This document shows positions 38,777 to 46,713 of a stretch of DNA of 60,640 nucleotides, piece by piece. A model generated the notes under the pieces. The model searched no databases. It was not told the origin of the DNA and saw nothing but the letters and a program-made list of their open reading frames with translations. Made by a program: the position numbers and the translations under genes. Within the stretch, counting starts at the first letter, position 1. Each line of letters begins with the position of its first letter. Location of the stretch: assembly GCA_003696765.1 (NCBI GenBank), contig RFFX01000002.1, positions 1 to 60,640 on the forward strand, written 5' to 3'. Source of the stretch: Zetaproteobacteria bacterium. Lineage in GTDB: Bacteria > Pseudomonadota > Zetaproteobacteria > Mariprofundales > J009.

Positions 38777-40618
38777 TCCCTTCCTCCCGAAGAGGCGGTC
38801 GAGGTCGTCCAAGGTGAGTTTGATCCATGTCGGTCGTCCGTGGTTGCACTGGGCGATGTTGGGGCAGCGGGCCATCTCCTGCAACAGGGCGCGCTGCGCC
38901 TCATGGTCGAGCATCTGGCCGGAGGTGATCGCCCGCTTGCATGCGCGGTCGGCGAGCAGTCGCTCCAGGGCGGCGCCCAACCGGTCCTCCTCGTTGCCCA
39001 ACCGAAGGGCGGAGGCGACCTCTTCCGCCAGCTCTTCCGGGGGAAGATGGCCGAGCAGCGAGGGGATGCGGTCGATGACGAAGCAGACGTCGTCGACGGC
39101 GCGCAGCCCGATGCCGAAGGGGGCAAGGGCGTCCGGGTGGTCGTGCAGCCAGGCGGCGAGCTCCGGCTGTGGTTGCCACCGCACGGGGGTGAGCAGCTGC
39201 TGGCTCGTCACCGATGCCTGCCGCATCTGCGCCTTGAACCGTTCGTAGCGGATCCGCTCATGGGCGGCGTGCTGGTCGATAAGCAGGATGCCGTCGGTGA
39301 CCTGGGTCAACAGGTAGCGTCGGTGGATTTGGGCCAGCGGCAGCCCGAAGTCGCACTCCTCCTCCCCGCCGAGGTCCGCCTCTCCATCGGCGCAAGGGGC
39401 GTTGCCGGGGGAGGCTGCAGGTACCTCCCGCACCTCGTCGACGGGAGCGGGGGAGGCGGTGGACGGCGGGGAGAAGAGCAGTCGCCCGAGCCCGCCTGAG
39501 GATCCCGGCCTCTGCTGCGGCCGGGGGGTGGTGTGATGGGGCGCGGGGTGCTCCGACACAGGGGCTGCGGACGGACGCATCGCCGCGAGCGCCGCCTGTG
39601 CGGTGGTGTCGCTGCCGCGCCGCCCCATCCGCTCGAGCGCGGCGTGGACGCAGCCGATCAGTGCGGCGCGTACCGTGGCGGGGTCGGAGAAGCGCACCTC
39701 CCGCTTGGCCGGATGGACGTTGACATCGACCAGCGCGGGGTCGATGTGGATCTGGATCACCGCGATCGGATAGCGGTCGTGGAACAGCACGTCGCGGTAG
39801 GCGGCACGCAGGGCGGCCAGCAGCATCCGGTCGCGGATCGCCCTGCCGTTGACCAGAAGCCAGATACGGCTGCCGTCCCGGTGGTGCAGGGTGGGCAGGC
39901 CGAGCCATGCGTCGATCCGCACGCCCCGGTGGGTGTGGCTCTGGTGGTGGCTGTTGCGGGCGAAATCGTCGCCGAGGACGGAGGCGACGCGCCGATCCTC
40001 CTCCTCGGACCGGTATTCGATCCGGGTGCGGCCGTCGAGCCGCAGGGTGATGGCCAGGGAGGGATGGGCCAGGGCGAGGGCGCGGACGTGCTCCACGATC
40101 GCCGCCTCTTCGGTCCGCTTGCTGCGCAGGAAGCGCAGGCGGGCAGGGGTGTTGCGAAAGAGGTCGCGCACCTCGACGCGGGTGCCGCGGCGGGCGGCGG
40201 CGGGGCGGAGGTGGCTGTTTCCCTGATCGTCGACCCGAACCTCGCTTCCCTCGCCGCCGCCGCGCGGGCAGGTATGCAGCCGAAGCCGACCGACCGAGGC
40301 GATCGACGGGAGCGCCTCACCGCGAAAGCCGTGGCTGGCGATCTGCTGCAGATCCTCGGCCCGTCGGATCTTGCTGGTGGCGTGGCGCAGCAGCGCCCGC
40401 TCGGCGTCGATCGGATGCATGCCGTCGCCGTCGTCGTCGACTGCGATCAGCCGCCGGCCGGCCGCCTCCACCTCGATCACCACGGAGGTGGCGCCGGCGT
40501 CGATGCTGTTTTCCACCAGCTCTTTGACCACCGATGCGGGGCGCTCCACCACCTCGCCTGCGGCGATGCGGTTGGCGACCAGCGGCGGCAGGAGCTCGAT
40601 CGTCGGAGCGCTGCTCAT
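38774..40618 (-). CDS. mutL: DNA mismatch repair protein MutL
   Basis: A 614-residue GHKL ATPase that couples MutS to strand removal. The N-terminal ATPase has VVKELVENSIDAGA (about 28-41), DDDGDGM and ATSKI, then GFRGEALPSIASV (72-84). A flexible linker at about 340-420 is Pro-rich. The C-terminal dimerisation domain has no DQHAAHE(R)xxxE endonuclease site in full form, but DQHAAHERIRYE is present, so nuclease activity is possible. mutS is not nearby. The gene ends in hairpin H1 of copy I and starts next to the inverted repeat copy J. Confidence 0.95.
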   Translation of the reverse strand: MSSAPTIELLPPLVANRIAAGEVVERPASVVKELVENSIDAGATSVVIEVEAAGRRLIAVDDDGDGMHPIDAERALLRHATSKIRRAEDLQQIASHGFRGEALPSIASVGRLRLHTCPRGGGEGSEVRVDDQGNSHLRPAAARRGTRVEVRDLFRNTPARLRFLRSKRTEEAAIVEHVRALALAHPSLAITLRLDGRTRIEYRSEEEDRRVASVLGDDFARNSHHQSHTHRGVRIDAWLGLPTLHHRDGSRIWLLVNGRAIRDRMLLAALRAAYRDVLFHDRYPIAVIQIHIDPALVDVNVHPAKREVRFSDPATVRAALIGCVHAALERMGRRGSDTTAQAALAAMRPSAAPVSEHPAPHHTTPRPQQRPGSSGGLGRLLFSPPSTASPAPVDEVREVPAASPGNAPCADGEADLGGEEECDFGLPLAQIHRRYLLTQVTDGILLIDQHAAHERIRYERFKAQMRQASVTSQQLLTPVRWQPQPELAAWLHDHPDALAPFGIGLRAVDDVCFVIDRIPSLLGHLPPEELAEEVASALRLGNEEDRLGAALERLLADRACKRAITSGQMLDHEAQRALLQEMARCPNIAQCNHGRPTWIKLTLDDLDRLFGRKG

Positions 40619-40626
40619 CGATCCGA

Positions 40627-40772
40627 TTACAAATCGATCACTTGTTTATACATGCGCTTGATTTGCAAGGCAATCGAAGAGCGCGCTCTTCGATTGCCCG
40701 TCAAGCAAAAAGTCCATGGACGGACTTTTTGCGATTCGATCACAGATGATGGTTTCTTGCGAAACCATCGTC
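40627..40772 (+). repeat. Five-hairpin element, copy J (rearranged, H3-H5 inverted relative to H1)
   Basis: On the plus strand H3 (40627-40670), H4 (40672-40701, palindrome GGCAATCGAAGA/TCTTCGATTGCC) and H5 (40706-40733, followed by GATTCGATCA) run in this order, so they point away from mutL. H1 follows at 40747-40770, but its GCAA loop is on the minus strand. The two parts face opposite ways. This is the one copy beside a start codon (mutL) with its H5 end turned outward. Confidence 0.85.
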
Positions 40773-40831
40773 GTTGGAACGTTGCTGTGAGGGTCGGGCC
40801 GGGATGGGGGATGCGCCGGGGGCAGATGCAA

Positions 40832-40879
40832 CGACGCACCCGCCGGGAGGAGTGCGGCCCCCTCCCAACGGGTGCGTCG
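40832..40879. other. Long imperfect inverted repeat downstream of the RRM gene
   Basis: CGACGCACCCG (40832-40842) pairs with CGGGTGCGTCG (40869-40879). After two mismatches GGGAGG pairs with CCTCCC. It lies 66 nt beyond the stop of the minus-strand RRM gene. It may be a terminator or an mRNA 3' structure, but it has no U-run. It is unlike the five-hairpin element. Confidence 0.5.
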
Positions 40880-40944
40880 CCATCGGGCTTCGCGGCAGGG
40901 GGCGCCCCTACGGCCGCGGAAGCGATCTCTGTGCGGTGTCGGCG

Positions 40945-41214
40945 TCAGAAGCGGCGGCGCGGGCGCTCCTCGCGCGGCTTGGCCTCGTTGACCCGAAGGT
41001 TGCGGCCGTTCAGATCACTGCCGTCGAGCGCCTCGATGGCCCGACGGCCATCCTCGGCGTTGTGCATCTCGACGAAGCCGAAGCCTCGGGAGCGGCCGGT
41101 CTCCCGGTCGCTGATGACGTGCGCGCTGGAGACGTCGCCGAACTCGGCGAAGAGCTCGTGCAGCTCACTTTCGTTTACGGAGTAGGGCAGGTTGCCCACA
41201 TAGATATTCAACAT
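40945..41214 (-). CDS. RNA-binding protein, single RRM domain
   Basis: An 89-residue protein that is one RRM fold. RNP2 is IYVGNLPY (4-11) and RNP1 is RGFGFVEM (about 43-50), both with the expected aromatic residues. A short basic tail (KPREERPRRRF) ends it. Such proteins resemble cyanobacterial Rbp and glycine-rich cold-shock proteins and may act as RNA chaperones. The gene stands alone with its own region upstream (80 bp) and a strong hairpin downstream. Confidence 0.92.
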   Translation of the reverse strand: MLNIYVGNLPYSVNESELHELFAEFGDVSSAHVISDRETGRSRGFGFVEMHNAEDGRRAIEALDGSDLNGRNLRVNEAKPREERPRRRF

Positions 41215-41293
41215 GACAGATCGTACAGACAGATTCCTCGATATATTCGCCCGTCACCGCAGCCGCTGCCGCAGGGGCCGGACCATCGCCGCA

Positions 41294-42280
41294 TCAAGCG
41301 GTTGGGCGAACCGTAGCCATGTCGGTGCGGGATTGCACGCGCGGGGTGCGGCCGGCCGGCCGATCGTGCTGACGTGCGCGGAAGCGCAGGGTGTCGGCGC
41401 GCGGGATGTTGCGCCGAATCCAGCGGACCATGTCGCGCCACATGCGGTGGATCTCCCGAGGGGGGGGCATGATGCCGGCGTAGGGCAGCTCCATGGTCAC
41501 CACCGGGATGTGGCGCTCGACACCGGCGTAGTTGCCCAGCGAACCGGGGTAGGTGCCGAGCAGCCGGCTGTGCAGATAGCCGAAACGGCGGGGAGCATCC
41601 GGCGGGCCGTCGAAGTCGAGGATGCCGTAGGGGGCGTGTACCGAGATGATCACATCGGGCTGAAAGCGGGCGATCTCCTCCATGAGCGCGCGGGTCTCCG
41701 GCTCGCTGGCCGCTGCGGGTCCGGGATAGCGTCGGGGATCGCGGTGGGTGCGGCGGATCCAGTAGCGGCGGCTCTGCTCGCTCCACCCCCTGGTGGGGAA
41801 GTTGCGGTTGAGGTCGACGCCGTGGCCGTTGACCCGTCGGCTGTGGCGGCGCAACAGGCCGTCGGGGTTGGCCAGCGGGATGATGTGCCAGTGAAACAGG
41901 CCGGTGTGGTGCCGCTTGATGATGCGCATCCATTTGAAGACGATGCTCACCGAGGAGAACTCGTCGCCGTGGATGCCGCCGATCAGCAGCACCCGCGCCT
42001 TCGGTCGGCGTCCGGCCGGTGGGGGGAAGCGGCGGATGAGGATGGCCTGACCGTTGGCCGAACGGGCGCCGCTGTCGACCAGACCGGCACGCAGGCACTC
42101 CCGGATGGAGACGCTGCCGAGCTTGTGGCCGATGCGGTGGCACTGCCGCTCAGCGCTGTCCCGTGCGGGGATGGTGTAGGCGCCGCCCTGGGCGCAGAGT
42201 GGGAGCAGCAGGGCGGCCAGTGACAGGAGCGCTCTTCCCGACCGGGTTGTGCCGGGGCGAATCGCAACCACTCCGTTCAT
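41294..42280 (-). CDS. M14-family zinc carboxypeptidase (MpaA-like)
   Basis: A 328-residue protein with an N-terminal signal peptide (RSGRALLSLAALLLPLCAQG). The peptidase domain has the zinc motif HGDE in GGIHGDEFSS, the DLNRNFPTRGW segment that carries substrate-binding Arg/Asn, and the third ligand His in SVHAPYG. It probably acts on peptidoglycan peptides in the periplasm, like murein peptide amidase MpaA. The start at 42280 follows an AT-rich patch (42312-42360), which is unusual for this window and may hold the promoter. Confidence 0.85.
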   Translation of the reverse strand: MNGVVAIRPGTTRSGRALLSLAALLLPLCAQGGAYTIPARDSAERQCHRIGHKLGSVSIRECLRAGLVDSGARSANGQAILIRRFPPPAGRRPKARVLLIGGIHGDEFSSVSIVFKWMRIIKRHHTGLFHWHIIPLANPDGLLRRHSRRVNGHGVDLNRNFPTRGWSEQSRRYWIRRTHRDPRRYPGPAAASEPETRALMEEIARFQPDVIISVHAPYGILDFDGPPDAPRRFGYLHSRLLGTYPGSLGNYAGVERHIPVVTMELPYAGIMPPPREIHRMWRDMVRWIRRNIPRADTLRFRARQHDRPAGRTPRVQSRTDMATVRPTA

Positions 42281-42371
42281 GCTGTTTCTGCTCGATGGTG
42301 ATCGAATGGGCAACATATAAATATTATTGTAACACAGTAAGTTGTAACGGTTTGATCTAGTTTTGCATCAA

Positions 42372-42428
42372 TGTTGGCATTGGTGTGGCGCACCAATGCC
42401 GCAATGATGGTTTCCAGCGAAAGCATCA
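42372..42428 (-). repeat. Five-hairpin element, copy K (H1 and an H2-like hairpin)
   Basis: H1 at 42405-42428 reads on the minus strand TGATGCTTTC GCTG GAAACCATCA, and its TGA is the dgt stop. Next to it GCATTGGTG TGGCG CACCAATGC (42377-42399) may be a diverged H2. H3 to H5 are lost. The remainder of the dgt to M14 gap is AT-rich. Confidence 0.7.
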
Positions 42429-43580
42429 TGTCGGACAGTGGGTGGCGAACAGCCGATCGTGCTCGTCGAGCGCGTAGCGGTCGGTCATGCCGGCGATGTA
42501 GTCGGCGATCACCCGCGCCCGCAGCCGGTCGTCGGCGTCGGGCGGGATGCGGGCGGCGGGGCCCGGCGGAAGCATCATCGGGTGTTCGAAGTAGGCGTGG
42601 AACAGCTCCTGGATCACCCGGGTCGCCTTGTGCGACATGCGGGCCACCCGATAGTGGTGGTACATGTTGTGGTGGAGATACTCCTTGAGTTCGCGCCCCC
42701 AGGCCGTCACTTCCGGGGAGAAGGCGACCAGTGGTTCGGGGGCGCGGCGCACATCCTCCAGCGAGGTGACCCCCGCCTGCTTCAGGTTGGCCCGCGTCTG
42801 TCTGATCACGTCGGTGATCAGATGGTTGATCATGCGGCGCACCGTCTCGTGGACCACCACCCGCTCGCTGCAGCCGCCGACGCAGACGGCGAGTGCGGCG
42901 TCGTGGCTGCGGCGGAAGAGGGTGGTCCGGCGCAGCCCCTCGATGGTCAGGATGCCGGCGCGCAGGCCGTCGTCGACATCGTGGTTGTTGTAGGCGATCT
43001 CGTCGGCGAGGTTGCCGATCTGTGCCTCCAGCGTCGGCTGCTCCTCGGGATGGAAGTCGCGCGCGGCGCCATCCGGCGCCCGGTCGTAGTGGGAGGAGTG
43101 TTTGATCATCCCCTCCAGCGTCTCGTAGCTCAGGTTGAGCCCGGGGAAGGCGGCGTAGCGCCGCTCCAGCTCGGTGACGATGCGCAGCGACTGCCGGTTG
43201 TGCTCGAAGCCGCCGTAGGGGGCCATCACCTCGTTGAGCGCATCCTGCCCCGAGTGGCCGAAGGGGGTATGGCCGAGGTCGTGGGCCAGGGCCACCGACT
43301 CGGCGAGATCCTCCTGCAGATCGAGCGCGCGGCAGATGGAGCGGGCGATCTGGGCCACCTCGATCGAGTGGGTCAGCCGGGTGCGGTAGTGGTCGCCTTC
43401 GTGGTTGACGAAGACCTGGGTCTTGTACTCCAGCCGGCGGAAGGCGGTGGAGTGGATGATGCGGTCGCGGTCGCGCTGGAAGATGTTGCGCCCCTCCTGC
43501 TCGGGCTCGGGGTGGCGTCTGCCGCGCGAGAGTGCCGAACGGCAGGCGAAGGGGGCGAGATGCTCCTCGTATCGGTTCAT
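42426..43580 (-). CDS. dgt: Deoxyguanosinetriphosphate triphosphohydrolase-like protein
   Basis: A 384-residue HD-domain enzyme that hydrolyses dNTPs to the nucleoside and triphosphate. The signature RDRIIHSTAFRRLEYKTQVF is followed by TRLTHSIEVAQIARSI, the metal-binding HDLGHTPFGHSGQDAL and a later ADEIAYNNHDVDDG. The ATG at 43580 is preferred; the upstream in-frame ATG at 43601 lies inside the H5 hairpin of repeat copy L. The stop TGA is the first three bases of H1 of copy K. Confidence 0.94.
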   Translation of the reverse strand: MNRYEEHLAPFACRSALSRGRRHPEPEQEGRNIFQRDRDRIIHSTAFRRLEYKTQVFVNHEGDHYRTRLTHSIEVAQIARSICRALDLQEDLAESVALAHDLGHTPFGHSGQDALNEVMAPYGGFEHNRQSLRIVTELERRYAAFPGLNLSYETLEGMIKHSSHYDRAPDGAARDFHPEEQPTLEAQIGNLADEIAYNNHDVDDGLRAGILTIEGLRRTTLFRRSHDAALAVCVGGCSERVVVHETVRRMINHLITDVIRQTRANLKQAGVTSLEDVRRAPEPLVAFSPEVTAWGRELKEYLHHNMYHHYRVARMSHKATRVIQELFHAYFEHPMMLPPGPAARIPPDADDRLRARVIADYIAGMTDRYALDEHDRLFATHCPT

Positions 43581-43582
43581 TT

Positions 43583-43741
43583 TGTTTGCATCGCAAAACA
43601 TCCGTCCGTGGATGTTTTGCTTGGGCGGGAATCGAAAAGCGTGGTTTTCGATTCCCTTACAAATCCTTCGCTTGCATCCGCAAGCTTAGGATTTGCGCGG
43701 CCGTCCTGGCCGCGAATGCCGGCTTGCAGCGAGGCCGGCAT
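43583..43741 (-). repeat. Five-hairpin element, copy L (full, before dgt)
   Basis: All hairpins are present in minus orientation. H5 at 43593-43620 (GCAAAACATCC/GGATGTTTTGC), H4 at 43627-43656 (GGGAATCGA/TCGATTCCC), H3 at 43660-43695, H2 at 43695-43714 and H1 at 43718-43739 (GCCGGC/GCCGGC). The end next to dgt carries TTTGCAT, also present in copy L2. Confidence 0.93.
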
Positions 43742-43743
43742 CG

Positions 43744-43802
43744 GTTTGCATCGCAAAACATACCATCCGTGGATGTTTTGCTTGGGCGGGAATCGAAAAG
43801 CA
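43744..43802 (-). repeat. Five-hairpin element, copy L2 (tandem partial copy)
   Basis: H5 and half of H4 of copy L are repeated directly behind it (TTTGCATCGCAAAACAT, then GTGGATGTTTTGCTTGGGCG). The copy faces the same way and is truncated at the ftsX side. A local duplication including the flank TTTGCAT is the simplest explanation. Confidence 0.85.
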
Positions 43803-43825
43803 CGTCCGTTCGTGGATTGCGAAGG

Positions 43826-44671
43826 CTATCGGGAGGGCCTCCGCGTGCGTGTGCGGATGGCGATCGTCGCGCCGGCCAGGCCGACGGCGATACCGCCGAG
43901 CAGAATCGGTCCGACCAGTGTGGCGTATGGCGGTGGGGTCATGCCCAACCTGCGCAGTGCGGCGAGCAGCGGCCATTGCAGCAGTGCGGCGAGCAGCCCT
44001 GCGCCGCCGCCGATCAGCCCCCCCTCCAGCAGGTAGGGGAGGCGGACGAACCACTCCTCGGCGCCGAGCAGCCGCATCAACGCGATTTCGTTTTCACGAG
44101 CGAGCAGCGACAGCCGCAGGGTGTTGGTGACGATCAGCGCCATGCCACACATCATCAGCAGGGCGACCCCGATCAGGATGCGGCGGGCCAACAGCAGCTT
44201 GCGGCGCGCCGTCAGCAGGGTGAGCTCCTCGTCGTTGAGCCTGGCGTGGAACCGGGCGGCGACATCGCGCAGGTCGTCGATCAGGAACGGCCGCTGGCTG
44301 CGCACCGCGGCCCGGACGGTCAGCGGCAGCATCCGGTGCAGCCCCTCCACCGGTGCGCCGCCCAACCACCGCGCAAGCCAGGCGCGGGTTTCGCGCGCCT
44401 CGATCCGGCGGGGCTCCCCCAGCCCATCGACCCGGCGCAGGGCGGCGAGCAGCGGCGCCAGCCGCGCCGCTTCGTCGCGGGGCAGGTAGAGATGGACCAC
44501 GGGGCGCAGTGATCCTGCCCAGAGGAGTACCGTCTGCACCCCTGTCCAGAGCGCGGCCACCGCCCACATGGCGATGGCCACTACCAGCAGGGCGAGCCAC
44601 TGCGCCTGGCCGAAGGGGGGCAGGCTCCAGCCGCCGGGCAGGCGGATGCGGGGCGATTCACGGTCGGTCAC
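43826..44671 (-). CDS. ftsX: Cell division protein FtsX
   Basis: A 281-residue membrane protein of the FtsEX ABC-like complex, which couples the divisome to periplasmic hydrolases. The first hydrophobic segment is at about 22-48, followed by a periplasmic loop of 130 residues and three helices at the C-terminus. FtsX-family blocks (LMRLLGAEEWFVRLPYLLEG) are present. The GTG start is preceded by repeat copy M, which separates it from ftsE by 105 bp. In most bacteria the two genes touch or overlap. Confidence 0.9.
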   Translation of the reverse strand: MTDRESPRIRLPGGWSLPPFGQAQWLALLVVAIAMWAVAALWTGVQTVLLWAGSLRPVVHLYLPRDEAARLAPLLAALRRVDGLGEPRRIEARETRAWLARWLGGAPVEGLHRMLPLTVRAAVRSQRPFLIDDLRDVAARFHARLNDEELTLLTARRKLLLARRILIGVALLMMCGMALIVTNTLRLSLLARENEIALMRLLGAEEWFVRLPYLLEGGLIGGGAGLLAALLQWPLLAALRRLGMTPPPYATLVGPILLGGIAVGLAGATIAIRTRTRRPSR

Positions 44672-44781
44672 GATGATGGAATCGCAAAAAATCCGTCCGT
44701 GGACTTGTTGCTTGACGGGAATCGAAGATCGCGGTTTTCGATCGCCTCACAAAACAGTCGCCTGCCTGCGAAACCATCAGC
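44672..44781 (-). repeat. Five-hairpin element, copy M (between ftsE and ftsX)
   Basis: H5 at 44683-44710 (GCAACAAGTCC with GGATTTTTTGC, one unpaired change), H4 at 44717-44746, a shortened H3, and half of H1 at 44768-44779. The TGA of ftsE is at the start of H1. The element fills the gap between ftsE and ftsX. Confidence 0.9.
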
Positions 44782-45457
44782 CATGCCGATCCTCCACCAC
44801 CGCACCGGCATGCAGGGTGACCACCCGGCCGGGGAAGTCGCGCAGCAGCTGAAGGTCGTGCGTGGCCATGATCACGGTGCTGCCTTGCCTCTGCAGCTCC
44901 ACCAGGTAGCCGGTGACCCGACGGGCGGTCTCATGGTCGAGGTTGCCCGTCGGTTCGTCGGCCAGGATCAGCTTCGGTCGCCGCACCATCGCCCGGGCGA
45001 TGGCCACCCGCTGCTGTTCGCCGCCGGAGAGGGTCTCCGGATAGCTGTACATGGCATCGGCAAGGCCGACGAAGTCGAGCGCCCGCTCCACATGGGCGGT
45101 GATGCGCTCCACGGGGTGGCCGATCACCCGCAGCGGCAGGGCGACGTTCTCGAAGACGGTCCGACCGAAGAGGAGCCGGTGGTCCTGGAAGATGATGCCG
45201 CACTGACGGCGGAGGGCGCGGATCGTCCGCTCCCCGGCCCTGCGCAGGTCGCATCCGGCGACGATGAGCCGTCCGGCGGCAGGGCGCAGCGCGCCGTAGA
45301 GCAGGGAGAGCAGGGTCGATTTGCCGGCACCGCTCTCTCCGATGAGGAAGAGAAACGCACCGCGATCGACCGAGAGGGAGACCCCGCCCAGCGCGATGCG
45401 GCCACCGGGATAGCGGGTGAGCACCCGCTCCATTTCGATGATCGGAGCGTGCTTCAT
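44777..45457 (-). CDS. ftsE: Cell division ATP-binding protein FtsE
   Basis: A 226-residue ABC ATPase. The Walker A is [11 protein letters not shown], the signature is [16 protein letters not shown] and the Walker [13 protein letters not shown]. The sequence is typical for FtsE. The ATG at 45457 is 9 nt after the end of repeat copy N. FtsY and RpoH, its E. coli neighbours, are not adjacent, although rpoH is on the same strand 12 kb downstream. Confidence 0.96.
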   Translation of the reverse strand: MKHAPIIEMERVLTRYPGGRIALGGVSLSVDRGAFLFLIGESGAGKSTLLSLLYGALRPAAGRLIVAGCDLRRAGERTIRALRRQCGIIFQDHRLLFGRTVFENVALPLRVIGHPVERITAHVERALDFVGLADAMYSYPETLSGGEQQRVAIARAMVRRPKLILADEPTGNLDHETARRVTGYLVELQRQGSTVIMATHDLQLLRDFPGRVVTLHAGAVVEDRHG

Positions 45458-45618
45458 GGTCGAATCGCAACAAGTCCGTCCGTGGACTTGTTGCTTGACG
45501 GCAATCGAAGAGCGCGGTCTTCGATTGCCTTACAGATCCTTCGCTTTCGCCCGCAAGCTTCGGATTTGCGCGACCGTCCTGGTCGTGGAGGATGGTTTCT
45601 CGCGAAACCATCCTCCAC
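45458..45618 (-). repeat. Five-hairpin element, copy N (full, before ftsE)
   Basis: H5 at 45468-45495 (GCAACAAGTCC/GGACTTGTTGC, paired change). H4 at 45501-45530 (GGCAATCGAAGA/TTCGATTGCC). H3 at 45534-45569. H2 at 45569-45589 (GCGACC/GGTCGT). H1 at 45590-45617 has an extended stem with GCGA loop. It points to ftsE. The rest of the gap (45618-45756) has no gene that I can support. Confidence 0.93.
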
Positions 45619-45756
45619 GGTGCCAACGATAGTGGAATGGTGCGCGCGGCGCGAATGGCGGCGGATGGCGCCCTCGGGCCGACAGGTCCGCGGATGAGCG
45701 GTTGTGATTCCGATCAACGCTGGCGCGCGCCGCCGCTCGTGGGTAGGGTGCCACCG

Positions 45757-46650
45757 ATGGTCACGGAGTCCGAGGAGTCGGTGGCGGAGCGGCCGCGGAC
45801 GCAGCCGTCGCAGGAGCGGTTGATCCAAGCGGTCAAGTCGATGCCCGCCTTCCCCGAGAGCGTGCACAAGATCATCGAGCTCGCCTCGGACATCAACTGT
45901 TCGGCCAAGCAGCTGGTGCGGGTGATCGAGCGCGATCCGGTGGTGACGGTGAAGGTGTTGCAGATGGTCAACTCCTCCTTCTACTGCCTGCCGCGCAAGC
46001 TCACCTCGGCCAACCATGCGGTGGCCTACCTCGGTTTGAACACGGTGAAGAACCTCGCCGTCGGCATCGCCGCGGTGGGGATCCTCTCCACCCGCGGCGC
46101 CGGCGGCTTCAACACCAACGACTTCCTGCACCACTCCCTGGCCACGGCGGTGATCGCCCGCCGGTTGGGGCTCAAGATCAAGGAGAAGCACCAGTACGAT
46201 CCGACCGAGTTCTTCGTCGCCGGTCTGGTGCACGACTTCGGCAAGCTGGTCTTCATGCGCAGCTATACCGATACCTTCGTTCGTGCGATCGCCCTCGCCC
46301 GCAAACACCGCTGCCCGCTCCATCTGGTCGAACGCAAGCTGCTGGGGATCGACCATGCCCAGGTGGGCGGCATACTGGGCGATGAATGGGGGCTGCCCGA
46401 GCACCTCACCTGCTGCATGCGCGAGCACCATCGCAAGCGCCACGGCGGCGGGGTGCTGCTCGATTGCGTGGTGGTGGCCAACATCCTGAGCAAGGTGCGG
46501 CGGATCGGCGACGGCGGCAATCCGTTCGTTCCGGAGGATCTGCCGGAGCAGGCGATCAAGACCTTCGGCAACCGCACGCTGGAGATGATCGACCGTTGGG
46601 TGGGGGATATCCACGAAGAATACGAGGACGCCAAGGCGCTGGCCGCCTGA
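45757..46650 (+). CDS. HDOD-domain protein
   Basis: A 297-residue protein made of one HDOD domain (about 20-215), a relative of HD phosphohydrolases that is thought to bind signalling nucleotides or proteins. It has the hydrophobic opening (SMPAFPESVHKIIELASD), repeats such as IERDPVVTVKVLQMVNSS, and a partial HD-type motif in LVHDFGKL. Proteins of this family often act with cyclic-di-GMP or in phosphorelays. Its start is uncertain: the ATG at 45757 is used, but others lie upstream in frame. Confidence 0.85.
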   Translation: MVTESEESVAERPRTQPSQERLIQAVKSMPAFPESVHKIIELASDINCSAKQLVRVIERDPVVTVKVLQMVNSSFYCLPRKLTSANHAVAYLGLNTVKNLAVGIAAVGILSTRGAGGFNTNDFLHHSLATAVIARRLGLKIKEKHQYDPTEFFVAGLVHDFGKLVFMRSYTDTFVRAIALARKHRCPLHLVERKLLGIDHAQVGGILGDEWGLPEHLTCCMREHHRKRHGGGVLLDCVVVANILSKVRRIGDGGNPFVPEDLPEQAIKTFGNRTLEMIDRWVGDIHEEYEDAKALAA

Positions 46651-46713
46651 TCTGATCCGCTCCGGCCCTCCGGGGGCCGGCAGAGATGCGGCGTCGGGGA
46701 GGTTGATGGAGCC

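Noticed and set aside
40774-41316. Plus-strand gene opposite the RRM gene
   Set aside because: It is antisense to a well-supported RRM protein and includes the hairpin; no domain is visible.
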